This document shows, in pieces, positions 17,576 to 27,157 of a DNA stretch of 64,000 nucleotides. Both the position numbers and the translations under genes were made by a program. How positions within the stretch are numbered: position 1 is the stretch's first letter; each line of letters opens with the position of its first letter. The stretch covers positions 186,001 to 250,000 of the forward strand of contig NZ_RXZH01000003.1 in the NCBI RefSeq assembly GCF_003970385.1. Direction: 5' to 3'. The notes beneath the pieces are model-generated. The model ran no database searches, had not been told where the DNA came from, and saw only the letters and a program-made list of their open reading frames with translations. Source of the stretch: Vibrio aquaticus (GTDB lineage Bacteria; Pseudomonadota; Gammaproteobacteria; Enterobacterales; Vibrionaceae).

Positions 17576-18643
17576 ATGAGTTCTGAAAACATCAGGAAAA
17601 TCATTCATGTAGATATGGACTGCTTTTACGCGGCAGTAGAAATGCGTGACAACCCGACCTATCGAAACAGACCACTTGCCGTCGGAGGGCATGAGAAGCA
17701 GCGCGGGGTGATCAGTACATGTAACTATGAAGCTCGTCAATTTGGCGTGCGCAGTGCAATGGCCACCGCTAAGGCGTTACAGCTCTGCCCTAAGTTACTT
17801 GTCGTGCCAGGTCGAATGCAGGTGTACAAAGAAGTCTCACAGCAGATCCGAGCTATCTTTGCCCGTTACACCGACTTGATTGAGCCTCTTTCGTTAGATG
17901 AAGCCTTCTTAGATGTTACTCACTGCCAGAAACACAAAGGTTCTGCGACATTAATTGCAGAGGCAATCCGTAATGATATTTGGAAGGAGTTGAACCTCAC
18001 CGCTTCAGCGGGCATTGCACCGGTTAAGTTTCTTGCCAAAGTTGCCTCCGACATGAATAAGCCCAATGGCCAATATGTTATCCCTCCTGATAAGGTTCAG
18101 TACGAAGTCGACAAACTGCCATTAGAAAAGATTCCTGGTGTGGGTAAAGTGAGTTTAGAAAAGCTACACCAAGCGGGTTTCTATGTGGGTGAAGACATCA
18201 AAAACAGCGACTATCGGCAGCTGTTACTAAAGTTCGGTCGATTAGGCGCATCACTTTGGAATAAAAGCCATGGCGTTGATAACCGTGAAGTCGTGGTGGA
18301 GCGTGAGCGAAAGTCAGTCGGCGTGGAACGGACCTTCAGTCAAAATATCGCAACCTATGATGAGTGTTGGCAGGTGATTGAAGACAAACTGTTTCCCGAA
18401 CTCGAAATGCGGCTAGAAAAAGCTTCCCCTGAAAAAGCCATTATTAAGCAAGGCATCAAACTTAAATTTGCTGACTTTCAACAGACGACGATTGAGCACA
18501 TTCATCCTGAATTGGATCTCGATGACTTTAAGCAGCTGTTGCGCGATATATTAAAGCGCCAAAACGGAAGAGAGATTCGTCTACTCGGGCTCAGTGTGAT
18601 GCTCAAGCCCGAAGAGCAAGTAAAGCAGCTCAGTTTTTTCTAA
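17576..18643 (+). CDS. dinB: DNA polymerase IV (Y-family, translesion)
   Basis: A 355-residue error-prone polymerase. The Y-family palm motifs are present: IIHVDMDCFYAAVEMRDNP with the first catalytic Asp, and LSLDEAFLDVT with the second acidic pair. A helix-hairpin-helix follows (KIPGVGKVSLEKL), then the little-finger region. The C-terminus VKQLSFF resembles a beta-clamp binding motif (QL-S-FF). I start at ATG 17576, which follows the SOS box; an upstream in-frame ATG (17549) lies within the box and is rejected. SOS induction is strongly supported. Confidence 0.95.
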   Translation: MSSENIRKIIHVDMDCFYAAVEMRDNPTYRNRPLAVGGHEKQRGVISTCNYEARQFGVRSAMATAKALQLCPKLLVVPGRMQVYKEVSQQIRAIFARYTDLIEPLSLDEAFLDVTHCQKHKGSATLIAEAIRNDIWKELNLTASAGIAPVKFLAKVASDMNKPNGQYVIPPDKVQYEVDKLPLEKIPGVGKVSLEKLHQAGFYVGEDIKNSDYRQLLLKFGRLGASLWNKSHGVDNREVVVERERKSVGVERTFSQNIATYDECWQVIEDKLFPELEMRLEKASPEKAIIKQGIKLKFADFQQTTIEHIHPELDLDDFKQLLRDILKRQNGREIRLLGLSVMLKPEEQVKQLSFF

Positions 18644-18674
18644 TGTTAGTATTTAAGTCTGAGCTGCCGAATAA

Positions 18675-20606
18675 TTAACGTGCTTCAACCCAAGCGAGTA
18701 CTTGTGCAAAGGGGGTGGCTTCTAGCTGACCAAAACCAGAGAGAGAACGCGCTTTTAACTTAGTGAATTTAGGGGTTGTAATGCCACACAAAAACTTGGT
18801 TTGTAACGCGCTCGAGAGAACCTCTCCCGCTTTCTGCTCAAGTTCATTGAGCCAATCATTAATCGGTTTATCTTCTAAAGGCTCAGTCTGTGGAGCCGGA
18901 AGGAGGGCAACTTGACCACGACAAGCACTACAGTGTCCACAATGTTCAGGGGCTTGATTATCACCAAAGTAAAGCGCCAATTGGTGGCTTAAGCATTTCT
19001 CCGATTGGAAGAAACTTAATAGGTGTTCAATACGCTCAACATCGCTACGCTCTTTATTCCCAAAGAGTGTCCAGAGCTCATTAGCGTGCTGCGGTTCGGC
19101 CAATGCATTGGCGTTGACATAATACACTTCCGTCATCAACTTACTTTCTAGCTCTATCCATCCTTTTTCATGGAAGTAATCAAGGGCAGCAACGGCGCGC
19201 TGACGTTCACCTTGGAAGTGATTCCATAATGCATCAAAATCAACCTGGCACCAGACTTTTGCTTGGCTTGAGCAGTCGAAAAGAGCTTGAACAAATTGAC
19301 GCCTTGAAGGATCAAACTGATTAATGATGAAGGACTTATCTTGAAGGAACTTAAATCGATAATCGGCAAAATAACTGTATTTAGACTGAATGAGCCCTGC
19401 CATTTCCATGTAGACGAGCAACGTCTTTAACGGCAGTTGGCGAACGTTGGTTTCATTCGATAAACGAGAGAGCACCACTTCCCAGTTAGGGCTGTTCTGT
19501 ATTGCTTGGTTGAGCACAGAACGAATATCGCTGAGCTCGGGTGTATCGCCGTAGATAAAGTTTTCCAGCGTGCTAATACCATTCTGGTTTGCAAGCAAAA
19601 TACAAGTTGAAGGATTGCCGTCTCGTCCTGCACGGCCAATTTCTTGCGCGTAGTTTTCAATGGATTTAGGCAAATCGAAATGAATGACGCGGCGAATATC
19701 TGACTTGTCGACCCCCATACCAAAGGCGATGGTCGCCACAATACAGTCTATCTCTCCCGACATGAATTGGTTTTGAATCTGCTCTCTTACTTCACTCGCG
19801 AGTCCTGCATGATAGGCAAGTGCATTGTGACCACTATTACGCAACAGTCCGGCCACACTTTCAGCCGTTTGTTGCAGCGTGACGTAGACAACCGTTGGGG
19901 CTGAGGGCTCTGGGCGCAATATCTCCAGTAAAGTGTCGCTTTTATCTTCATCACAGCAAGGCGATATGGTGATATCTAGGTTAGATCGGTAAAAGCCAGT
20001 GACGACGATGTCTTCACTCGCAATGTCGAATTTACGCTGCATATCCGCGATTACCGATTGTGTCGCCGTCGCGGTCAACAACAATGCTTGGGGGATATTC
20101 AGCTCTTTTAAGTAGTGGGGGAGTTTAAGGTAGTCAGGGCGGAAATTATGTCCCCACTCTGAAATACAGTGCGCCTCATCGACAACGAGTAACGAGACAG
20201 GGATTTGGCTAATAAATTGGCGAAAGCGTTCGTTTTTCAGGCGCTCGACAGAGATCATCAATATTTTAAGTTCGCCTTGTCGAATACGGCTCATGACCTG
20301 TTGAACCTCTTCTCTACTCAAACTCGAATCAATCGAAGCAGCGGCAATTCCTCTACTATGTAAAAAGGCTAGTTGATCTTTCATCAAAGCAAGAAGTGGC
20401 GACACAACAATCGTGAGATGAGGCAAGCAAAGAGCGGGTAATTGATAACATAGGGACTTTCCCGAACCGGTAGGAAAAATAGCGGCGCTGGAACGTTGGT
20501 TTAAGACCGTCTCGATGACTTGTTGCTGGCCGTAACGCAGTTGGTCAAAACCAAAGGTTGAGGCTAGGACTTGTTGTATTTGGTTCGAGTGTATTGAGTT
20601 GTTCAT
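18675..20606 (-). CDS. RecQ-family ATP-dependent DNA helicase
   Basis: A 643-residue superfamily 2 helicase of RecQ type. Walker A is FPTGSGKSLCYQLPAL, the DEAH box lies in VVDEAHCISEWGHNFRPDYLKL, and QEIGRAGRDG is motif VI. The zinc cysteines of the RQC region occur as CLSHQ...HCGHCSACRG. No clear HRDC domain follows; the C-terminal 70 residues are unlike canonical RecQ, so this is likely a second RecQ paralogue rather than recQ itself. I start at ATG 20606; an in-frame GTG at 20633 would add nine residues. Divergent from the GreA/B-like gene. Confidence 0.88.
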   Translation of the reverse strand: MNNSIHSNQIQQVLASTFGFDQLRYGQQQVIETVLNQRSSAAIFPTGSGKSLCYQLPALCLPHLTIVVSPLLALMKDQLAFLHSRGIAAASIDSSLSREEVQQVMSRIRQGELKILMISVERLKNERFRQFISQIPVSLLVVDEAHCISEWGHNFRPDYLKLPHYLKELNIPQALLLTATATQSVIADMQRKFDIASEDIVVTGFYRSNLDITISPCCDEDKSDTLLEILRPEPSAPTVVYVTLQQTAESVAGLLRNSGHNALAYHAGLASEVREQIQNQFMSGEIDCIVATIAFGMGVDKSDIRRVIHFDLPKSIENYAQEIGRAGRDGNPSTCILLANQNGISTLENFIYGDTPELSDIRSVLNQAIQNSPNWEVVLSRLSNETNVRQLPLKTLLVYMEMAGLIQSKYSYFADYRFKFLQDKSFIINQFDPSRRQFVQALFDCSSQAKVWCQVDFDALWNHFQGERQRAVAALDYFHEKGWIELESKLMTEVYYVNANALAEPQHANELWTLFGNKERSDVERIEHLLSFFQSEKCLSHQLALYFGDNQAPEHCGHCSACRGQVALLPAPQTEPLEDKPINDWLNELEQKAGEVLSSALQTKFLCGITTPKFTKLKARSLSGFGQLEATPFAQVLAWVEAR

Positions 20607-20683
20607 ATCGCTCTTTTCGCTATTCTTGCCCACTGTTGACAGGTATTCTAAAGGCTATCTCCACTAGGGAACACGATTTTAGT

Positions 20684-21160
20684 ATGAATAAGTTGGAACT
20701 GCGCCAAACAATCTTAACGCTTTTGCAGCATAAATTGGCGATTGCAGTGAGTTCTGCCCAACGAGCTATGGAGTCCGCGACCGATGAAGAGACGGTTCCT
20801 GAGCACAAATATGACACCTTGGCCCTTGAAGCTTCTTACTTAGCGCATGGACAAGCGATGCGTGTGCAAGAATGTGAAGAGGAAATTCGTCAGATGAAAG
20901 AACTGGTGCTTCCTGATACGCCTGAAAAGGTGGTGCTTGGATCTTTGGTTACCTTGCTTGATCTCGATGAGCAGCCACGACTGTTCTTCCTTGCGCCTTG
21001 CTCTGGAGGGTTGAAAGTCGAATGTGGTGAAGAGTCTCTGATGTTAGTGACGTTTGACTCCCCATTAGGTAAGGCGATGCGTTCAAAACAGGTTGGAGAC
21101 GAAGTTGAATATTCGGTTGGCTCCTTCACCCATTGCTATGACATTGAGTCGATCCACTAA
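20684..21160 (+). CDS. GreA/GreB-like transcript cleavage factor family protein
   Basis: A 158-residue protein with an N-terminal helical, probably coiled-coil part (MNKLELRQTILTLLQHKLAIAVSSAQRAMESATDEE) and a C-terminal FKBP-like part. The motif SPLGKAMRSKQVGDEVEY resembles the end of GreA (SPIARGLIGKEVGDEV). The N-terminal tip acidic residues ATDEE could correspond to the catalytic loop of Gre factors. Whether it cleaves backtracked RNA or only binds RNA polymerase cannot be told. The start is ATG 20684; the long upstream extension overlaps the recQ-like start and is rejected. Confidence 0.7.
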   Translation: MNKLELRQTILTLLQHKLAIAVSSAQRAMESATDEETVPEHKYDTLALEASYLAHGQAMRVQECEEEIRQMKELVLPDTPEKVVLGSLVTLLDLDEQPRLFFLAPCSGGLKVECGEESLMLVTFDSPLGKAMRSKQVGDEVEYSVGSFTHCYDIESIH

Positions 21161-21208
21161 TATTGGAATTTCTGGTATGGTGGGGCGAGTGAACAAAGCG
21201 GAACAGCT

Positions 21209-21952
21209 ATGAAGAAGATATTACTAACGTTACCGATTTTACTGTCGAGCCAAGCTTATGCTGCTCAATGTAAGATTGATTTGAAGCATGAAATTCACCT
21301 TGATGGTGAGAAAGTCGAGATCCTTCAGACCAATGGTGATAGCGCGATTGTTGATGGTGACAATAATTTAATGATCCACGGCGAACGCATTGAACTCGAT
21401 AGTGAGCAAAGACAAGCCATTGCGCAATATCGTGAAAGCTTAAACGACTATATTCCGCGTGCTCAGAAGATGGCTCAAGATGGCTTAGCGCTTGCGAATG
21501 ACATTATTGATGATGTGGCAGAGAGTTTTGATATGCCGGGTGCATTCGATGATGTGAAGCAATCTATGCAGCAGTTCTATGCGGATATTGAAGCGCGGTA
21601 TTACAAGGAGGGGGACTTAGTCTTGCCTGCTGACAGTTTCGGCTCGATGGGAGATTCTTGGGCAGATGACTTTGAAAAAGCTAAGTCTCTGTTTAACGAA
21701 GAGTTCATTACTAGTGCGTTTAATGCGATGTCAGAGAAGATGAAGCAAGAAGGTGGCTTAAATCTGACAGAGATGGCCAACTCAATGAGTGAATTGAAAG
21801 AGCGAATCGCAGAGAGGCTTCAAGAGCATTCTGCGGAAATTGAACAGCAGAGTGATGCATTTTGCGACTCTCTTGATCAAATGGCTGACCAAGAGCAAGA
21901 GCTACATAATAAGATCCCACAGCTTAAAGACTATCAAATCTTTACGATCTAA
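21209..21952 (+). CDS. YggN-like exported protein (DUF2884)
   Basis: A 247-residue protein with a signal peptide (MKKILLTLPILLSSQAYA) and a mature start AQCKIDLKHEIHLDGEKVEIL. The middle is acidic and helical, and the C-terminal part (residues about 160-235) is probably coiled coil. It resembles the enterobacterial YggN/DUF2884 family, for which no function is established; it is presumably periplasmic. Two cysteines (Cys20 and one near the C-terminus in DAFCDSLDQM) might form a disulfide. It ends in its own terminator. Confidence 0.75.
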   Translation: MKKILLTLPILLSSQAYAAQCKIDLKHEIHLDGEKVEILQTNGDSAIVDGDNNLMIHGERIELDSEQRQAIAQYRESLNDYIPRAQKMAQDGLALANDIIDDVAESFDMPGAFDDVKQSMQQFYADIEARYYKEGDLVLPADSFGSMGDSWADDFEKAKSLFNEEFITSAFNAMSEKMKQEGGLNLTEMANSMSELKERIAERLQEHSAEIEQQSDAFCDSLDQMADQEQELHNKIPQLKDYQIFTI

Positions 21953-21996
21953 GTATTGAAGCGCATGTATAATGGACAATGTGCTGTCACTAAATT

Positions 21997-22018
21997 GAGC
22001 GCTTCTAGCGCTCTTTTT
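21997..22018 (+). terminator. Terminator of the yggN-like gene
   Basis: GAGCGC / GCGCTC (21997-22002, 22008-22013) with a TTCTA loop and TTTTT after. Confidence 0.8.
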
Positions 22019-22046
22019 GTAGACATTTTAACCCCTATGCGCTTTA

Positions 22047-23597
22047 ATGCACTCCCTTATTTTATGGTATGTCATTCTTATGGGCGTTGGTCATCTTTCT
22101 TTAAAACAGCTTACCTTACTTGCCTCTTTGATGATGGCAAGTGTCTTTGTATGCTGCTATTTGACGTTTCGCTTTTTTTGGGCGTACGATGCCGAAGTTG
22201 AACAGGCGATTGGACTTCAGCAGGAAGAGACTCAACGCGTAAAGACAGTTTTAGACATACAAAAAACAGAACTTGCTAAATCACTCATCGACTATGCCGC
22301 TTGGGATGATGTGATTGATTTCATTGATGGTAACAACCCTGAACTTTTAACAGATAGTTTAAATAGCCATACATTTGAAACTAGGCGAGTGAGTGGCATA
22401 TTTATCTTTGACGAGAATGTGAGTCTAGTGTGGGGGCGGAGATACGATTATCTTCTCGATTTGAACCTTTCCTTTGAAGAAGTTAGATATAAGTTTGGTC
22501 CGTTACTGGTTGACGCATTGAAAGCGCGAACCGATAAAATTACCCCTTTTGTGAAATTCCTTGTGCTTGATGATAGGCCTCACCTGTTTGGCACTAGCAG
22601 AATCTGTAACAGTGAAGGCCGTGATTGCACTCACGGTTATATGATGTTCATCAAGCCAATTGATAATGAATTTTCGCGAACGCTAAAGAACGCAACGGGT
22701 ATTGATATCGAGATATTGACGGCTAAAGAAAATACCCACCCATTAAAGGTCAATAAGCCAAATACCACAGTACTAGAAAAGCTAGACTATCAGAACCGAT
22801 CAACGGTATGCGTGTTGATTAAGCATTCGGTCAAACTTCCTGACTTTATCACTTGGGGTGAGCTCTCCATGCTGTTTGCGTTTGCAGGCTTTATGTTCGT
22901 GTTTAACTTAAGTGTTGCTCATGTGATGGTTCGGCCAATCAAACGCGCTCGTTTGGCCCTTAATTCTATCCAAGCAGGTGAGCGAATTGTGAGTGTGGAA
23001 GAGCAGTTTATTTCACATGAGATGAAAGACTTTGTCTGTCGTATCAATGAAGTGTATGCAAAGCTGGATGAAAAACAGCAAGAACTAGAGTGGATTGCTC
23101 GTCATGATGCCTTAACTAAAGTCGGTAATCGTCGTAGCTTACAGCAGCATTGGTATGCCCTATATGAGCAATCTGACCATGGCTTTGCTTGTGTGGCGCT
23201 GATTGATATCGACTACTTTAAGCCCTTCAATGATAACTATGGTCATATTGAAGGAGACAGTGCACTAAGCCACGTAGCGAAACAGCTACAAACGACATCA
23301 AGTAAATGCGATAAGTTTGTTTCTCGGTTTGGCGGTGAAGAGTTCTGTGTTGTGTTCACTTCAAAGACGCCAATCGATGTCATGCACGAGGGAGAGGCTT
23401 TACGCCAAGCGATTGAGCAGCTTCATTTAGATCATCAATACTCACCAATTTCTTCTTATCTCACTGTTTCTATTGGAATGGCAGATTGCCAAAATCACTC
23501 CCTATCCAATCAAAAAGAAGTGCTTCAGGTGGCAGACAAGGCACTTTATGAAGCGAAAGAGCAAGGTAGAAATAGAGTGGTTGCTCATCAGTATTGA
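22047..23597 (+). CDS. Membrane diguanylate cyclase with CHASE4-like sensor
   Basis: A 516-residue inner-membrane protein. The first membrane helix is near residues 20-45. A periplasmic sensor domain follows with the CHASE4-type pattern LIDYAAWDDVIDFI and VSLVWGRRYDY. The second helix is near 273-295 (LSMLFAFAGFMFVFNLSVAHVM), followed by a HAMP-like linker and a GGDEF domain with RFGGEEF. The RxxD inhibitory site is lost (KCDK). It should synthesise cyclic di-GMP in response to an unknown extracellular cue. Start could also be ATG 22080; neither has a good ribosome site. Confidence 0.85.
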   Translation: MHSLILWYVILMGVGHLSLKQLTLLASLMMASVFVCCYLTFRFFWAYDAEVEQAIGLQQEETQRVKTVLDIQKTELAKSLIDYAAWDDVIDFIDGNNPELLTDSLNSHTFETRRVSGIFIFDENVSLVWGRRYDYLLDLNLSFEEVRYKFGPLLVDALKARTDKITPFVKFLVLDDRPHLFGTSRICNSEGRDCTHGYMMFIKPIDNEFSRTLKNATGIDIEILTAKENTHPLKVNKPNTTVLEKLDYQNRSTVCVLIKHSVKLPDFITWGELSMLFAFAGFMFVFNLSVAHVMVRPIKRARLALNSIQAGERIVSVEEQFISHEMKDFVCRINEVYAKLDEKQQELEWIARHDALTKVGNRRSLQQHWYALYEQSDHGFACVALIDIDYFKPFNDNYGHIEGDSALSHVAKQLQTTSSKCDKFVSRFGGEEFCVVFTSKTPIDVMHEGEALRQAIEQLHLDHQYSPISSYLTVSIGMADCQNHSLSNQKEVLQVADKALYEAKEQGRNRVVAHQY

Positions 23598-23737
23598 GTG
23601 CTGGCTCTTTGCTGTTTTAATTGCTTTACATTCTAGTTCCTTTAAATTTACTTTTATGATGTGCTGAATATGTTGCTAATGGTGATATTTTAATTTATCG
23701 TACTAGCCAGCTAGTTCATAAGTGCGAATTAAGAAGT

Positions 23738-25102
23738 ATGGCACAGGTAGATTCCTCTCAATCTCGTGAGCATTTTGGCTCTCGTCTTGGTTTTATTCTC
23801 GCGGCAGCAGGTGCTGCGGTTGGTCTTGGCAACATTTGGGGCTTTCCTACTCAAGCAGCAAGTAATGGCGGCGGCGCGTTCTTACTAGTCTATCTAGTGA
23901 TGATTCTTGTGGTTGCGTTCCCGATGCTGGTGGTGGAAATGGCCATTGGTCGCCATGGTCAAGCTAACCCAGTTGATAGTATGCGCTCACTTACCAGCAA
24001 CCCCCTTGGGAAGCGTGTCGGTGCTGCCGTTGGTTGGATAGGCCTAAGTGTGCCGAGTGCGGTATTAGCTTTCTACAGCATCGTCGGGGGTTGGTTGATC
24101 TGTTTCTTGCTTGGCGCTGTAACTGATGTGTTAGGTATGGAGGCGGCAACCGCTTGGTTTAAAGGCTTCAGTGTTGAACGTAACCTTTTTGGTACGATTA
24201 CTTTTTACGTTCTCACTATTTTAATTGTTCAAGGTGGCGTTAAAGAAGGGATTGAGAAGTGGTCGACACGCTTGATGCCGGCTCTGTTTATTTTATTTGG
24301 TCTGCTGTTTATCTACATCATGACGCAAAATGGCGCGATGGAAGGTTTAAAGCATTACCTGATCCCAGACTTTGAGAAGGTGATGGACCGTAAGTTGATT
24401 CTAGCGGCAATGGGGCAAGGGTTCTTCTCGCTGACTATTGGTGGCTGTTCAATGCTGATTTATGGCTCTTACCTGAGTAAGAAAGAAAACTTACCAAAGA
24501 TGGCGATGAATGTGACGCTAGTGGATACCGCAGTCGCGTTTATTGCCGGGCTGGTCGTGATGCCTGCTATGTTTGTCGCAATGCAAAAAGGTGTACAGAT
24601 TTATGCTGAAGATGGGTCACTACTAAGCTCTGATACCTTGGTCTTTACAGTGCTACCGTTGATGTTTGATAGTTTAGGTCTGTTAGGCCAGCTATTTGCC
24701 ATTGTGTTCTTCTTACTACTGACTATTGCTGCGTTGACGTCATCGATTTCAATGTTGGAGTGTCCTGTCGCTCTGGTAAGCGAACGTTTCAATACCAAAC
24801 GTACGCCAACGAGTTGGGTACTTGGCGGTCTTATTGCCCTATTTAGTGTCGTCATCGTCTATAACTTTGGCGAGTTGTTCGGTTTGGTGGCGATGGTCGC
24901 AACTCAGTACCTACAGCCAGCTGCGGCACTTCTGTTCTGCTTATTTGGTGGCTGGGTATGGAATCGTCATTCAAAGATTAAAGAGCTAGAGCAAGGCTGT
25001 CCTGAGTTTACTCAAGGCTGGTTTGGCAAGCTGTGGCCTGCCTACGTGAAGTTTGTTTGTCCGATTTTAGTCGCGACGGTTATCTGGGCCTCATTTGGTT
25101 AA
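23738..25102 (+). CDS. Neurotransmitter:sodium symporter (SNF) family transporter
   Basis: A 454-residue inner-membrane transporter. The first helix has the family signature RLGFILAAAGAAVGLGNIWGFPTQAASNGGGAF, with the unwound GLGN region that binds sodium and substrate. About 11 to 12 helices follow. It most likely imports an amino acid or related compound with Na+, consistent with a Vibrio that pumps Na+ through NQR. Substrate is not deducible. Monocistronic with its own terminator. Confidence 0.88.
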   Translation: MAQVDSSQSREHFGSRLGFILAAAGAAVGLGNIWGFPTQAASNGGGAFLLVYLVMILVVAFPMLVVEMAIGRHGQANPVDSMRSLTSNPLGKRVGAAVGWIGLSVPSAVLAFYSIVGGWLICFLLGAVTDVLGMEAATAWFKGFSVERNLFGTITFYVLTILIVQGGVKEGIEKWSTRLMPALFILFGLLFIYIMTQNGAMEGLKHYLIPDFEKVMDRKLILAAMGQGFFSLTIGGCSMLIYGSYLSKKENLPKMAMNVTLVDTAVAFIAGLVVMPAMFVAMQKGVQIYAEDGSLLSSDTLVFTVLPLMFDSLGLLGQLFAIVFFLLLTIAALTSSISMLECPVALVSERFNTKRTPTSWVLGGLIALFSVVIVYNFGELFGLVAMVATQYLQPAAALLFCLFGGWVWNRHSKIKELEQGCPEFTQGWFGKLWPAYVKFVCPILVATVIWASFG

Positions 25103-25153
25103 TAGCCAATTTGGCCTGCAGTCAATTTGATTAACAGGAAAGCGACAGATAAT

Positions 25154-25185
25154 AAAAAGCCCGCATAGTGATATGCGGGCTTTTT
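25154..25185. terminator. Bidirectional terminator after the SNF transporter
   Basis: AAAAAGCCCGCAT / ATGCGGGCTTTTT (25154-25166, 25173-25185) with a 6-nt loop. It serves the transporter (plus) and the rim operon (minus). Confidence 0.88.
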
Positions 25186-25197
25186 AACAGCTTCAGT

Positions 25198-26265
25198 TTA
25201 CTGAGCAGGAGCGTTGATTTGACCAGTCGTCAAAGGATCAGCGTCAAGGTCAGTAACCTCTTCAATGAACTCTTCTACGACCTGCTCAACTTCTTCATCA
25301 TCTTGCTCAAAGTAAGCTAAGTGGAAGATTGCATCGCCTTCGTTGACCAAAGGTAGTGTCTGTTGACCGATAACAATACCGCCTTTACGAGCGGTAAGTT
25401 CAATCTCACTGTGGCCGAGTGGGGCGCTGATGTAAGCCAGAACCTGGCCTTTTTCAACTTTCTCACCCAGTGTTACAACAGTACGTAAGATGCCATCACT
25501 TTCAGCACGTAGCCAACTAGTGGATTTCGCAATCACAGGTGTTGGCAGCTTTTTACGGCTTGAGCGTAGCATGCCAATCGCCTGCATCACGCGTTGGACA
25601 CCGATGAAACCGGCACTGATACAAATTGGCTCAAAGCGCAATGCCTCGCCCGCTTCGTAAGTCAGAACCGGAATGCCCAGGCGTTCAGCCTCGCTACGCA
25701 GAGAACCATCACGTAGTGGAGCATCGACTATCACTGGCGTAGCGAACGCCTGAGCAATACGAAGTGTTTCTGGGTTACTTAAATCTGCACGAATTTGCGG
25801 CAGGTTAGTGCGGTGAATCGCACCCGTGTGTAAGTCCAGAATGTAATCACAGCGCTTAGCGACCTGAGAGAAGAAAGTGTTCGCCATGCGTGAAGCTAAC
25901 GAGCCTTTCTCACTTCCTGGGAAGCAGCGGTTTAGATCGCGTCGATCCGGTAGGTAACGCGATTTATGAATAAAGCCAAACACGTTGACGATTGGCACAG
26001 CGATCACGGTACCTTTGAGCTTGTTAGCATCAATGGTGTTGATCAACTGGCGTACAATCTCAACGCCGTTGAGTTCATCACCATGGATAGCTGCGTTGAC
26101 CATTAAAACGGGTCCTGCTTGCTTACCATTGATGATCTCAACAGGAATCGATAAAGGTGAGTGGGTATAAAGCTTAGCGGCTTCTAACTCAATAACCTTA
26201 CGTTCTCCCGGCGAGACGGACTCGCCGAGAAATTCAAATGCGCTATTCTTTTTAGCCTTTGCCAC
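25198..26265 (-). CDS. Succinylglutamate desuccinylase/aspartoacylase family protein
   Basis: A 355-residue predicted zinc amidohydrolase. Zinc-binding HGDELNG (His-x-x-Glu), the distal His in [15 protein letters not shown], and a YEAGE element bearing the likely catalytic Glu match the AstE/aspartoacylase (M14-like) fold. The C-terminal 100 residues form a lipoyl/HH-like beta domain ([26 protein letters not shown]) and an unusual acidic tail. I prefer GTG 26265 (AAAGGA upstream), overlapping the rimK end by 14 bp; TTG 26313 and ATG 26292 are alternatives. Third gene of rimB-rimK; removal of an acyl-amino-acid group is inferred. Confidence 0.82.
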   Translation of the reverse strand: MAKAKKNSAFEFLGESVSPGERKVIELEAAKLYTHSPLSIPVEIINGKQAGPVLMVNAAIHGDELNGVEIVRQLINTIDANKLKGTVIAVPIVNVFGFIHKSRYLPDRRDLNRCFPGSEKGSLASRMANTFFSQVAKRCDYILDLHTGAIHRTNLPQIRADLSNPETLRIAQAFATPVIVDAPLRDGSLRSEAERLGIPVLTYEAGEALRFEPICISAGFIGVQRVMQAIGMLRSSRKKLPTPVIAKSTSWLRAESDGILRTVVTLGEKVEKGQVLAYISAPLGHSEIELTARKGGIVIGQQTLPLVNEGDAIFHLAYFEQDDEEVEQVVEEFIEEVTDLDADPLTTGQINAPAQ

Positions 26266-27157
26266 GAGTTTTAGTCCTTTTGCTTGCCGCATTCTTCTCA
26301 ATAAATTCGACAATCATTCCAGCAATGTCTTTACCAGTTGCGGCCTCAATACCTTCAAGACCTGGAGATGAGTTTACTTCCATGACTAATGGACCACGGT
26401 CTGATCTTAGTAGATCCACCCCAGCCACATTTAGACCCATTATCTTCGCAGCCGCTACCGCAGTACGGCGCTCTTCTGGAGTGATCTTAATTAATGATGC
26501 ACTACCACCACGGTGTAGGTTTGAGCGGAATTCGCCTTCAGCACCTTGACGCTTCATTGCTGCAATCACTTTGTCACCCAGTACGAAGCAGCGAATATCG
26601 GCACCGCCCGCTTCCTTGATGTACTCTTGCACCATGATGTTTGCTTTTAGGCCCATGAAGGCTTCCACTACGCTTTCTGCTGCTTTACGCGTTTCAGCCA
26701 GAACCACACCGATACCTTGAGTACCTTCAAGTAGTTTGATCACTACTGGAGCACCGCCGACCATTTCAAGTAGGTCTTTTACGTCATCAGGCTTGCTTGC
26801 AAAACCTGTGATTGGCATGCCGATACCTTTGCGTGATAGCAACTGCATTGAGCGTAGTTTGTCACGAGAACGAGTAATTGCCACTGACTCGTTGACTGGG
26901 TAAACACCCATCATTTCGAACTGGCGTAATACCGCAGTTCCGTAGAAAGTTACAGACGCACCTATTCGAGGAACAATCGCGTCAAAGCCAGACAGCTCTT
27001 CACCTTTGAAGTGGATCTCTGGTTTCTCTGAGTTGATATTCATGTAACAACGTAGCGCATCGATCACTTTCACTTCGTGACCACGGCTTTCTGCCGCTTC
27101 AATTAGACGCTTGGTTGAGTACAGGTTCGCGTTGCGAGACAGAATACCAATTTTCAT
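26252..27157 (-). CDS. rimK: Ribosomal protein S6--L-glutamate ligase RimK
   Basis: A 301-residue ATP-grasp enzyme that adds glutamates to the C-terminus of ribosomal protein S6; it can also make poly-alpha-glutamate in E. coli. ATP-grasp elements are visible: [49 protein letters not shown] and the metal-binding [16 protein letters not shown]. The start [18 protein letters not shown] is the family start. It overlaps rimB by one base and the third gene by 14 bp, so the three genes are translated together. Confidence 0.94.
   Translation of the reverse strand: MKIGILSRNANLYSTKRLIEAAESRGHEVKVIDALRCYMNINSEKPEIHFKGEELSGFDAIVPRIGASVTFYGTAVLRQFEMMGVYPVNESVAITRSRDKLRSMQLLSRKGIGMPITGFASKPDDVKDLLEMVGGAPVVIKLLEGTQGIGVVLAETRKAAESVVEAFMGLKANIMVQEYIKEAGGADIRCFVLGDKVIAAMKRQGAEGEFRSNLHRGGSASLIKITPEERRTAVAAAKIMGLNVAGVDLLRSDRGPLVMEVNSSPGLEGIEAATGKDIAGMIVEFIEKNAASKRTKTRGKG

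Noticed and set aside
18625..18662. Inverted repeat GCAGCTCAG / CTGAGCTGC at the end of dinB as a terminator
   Set aside because: The T run lies in the loop rather than after the stem, and the left arm is coding sequence.
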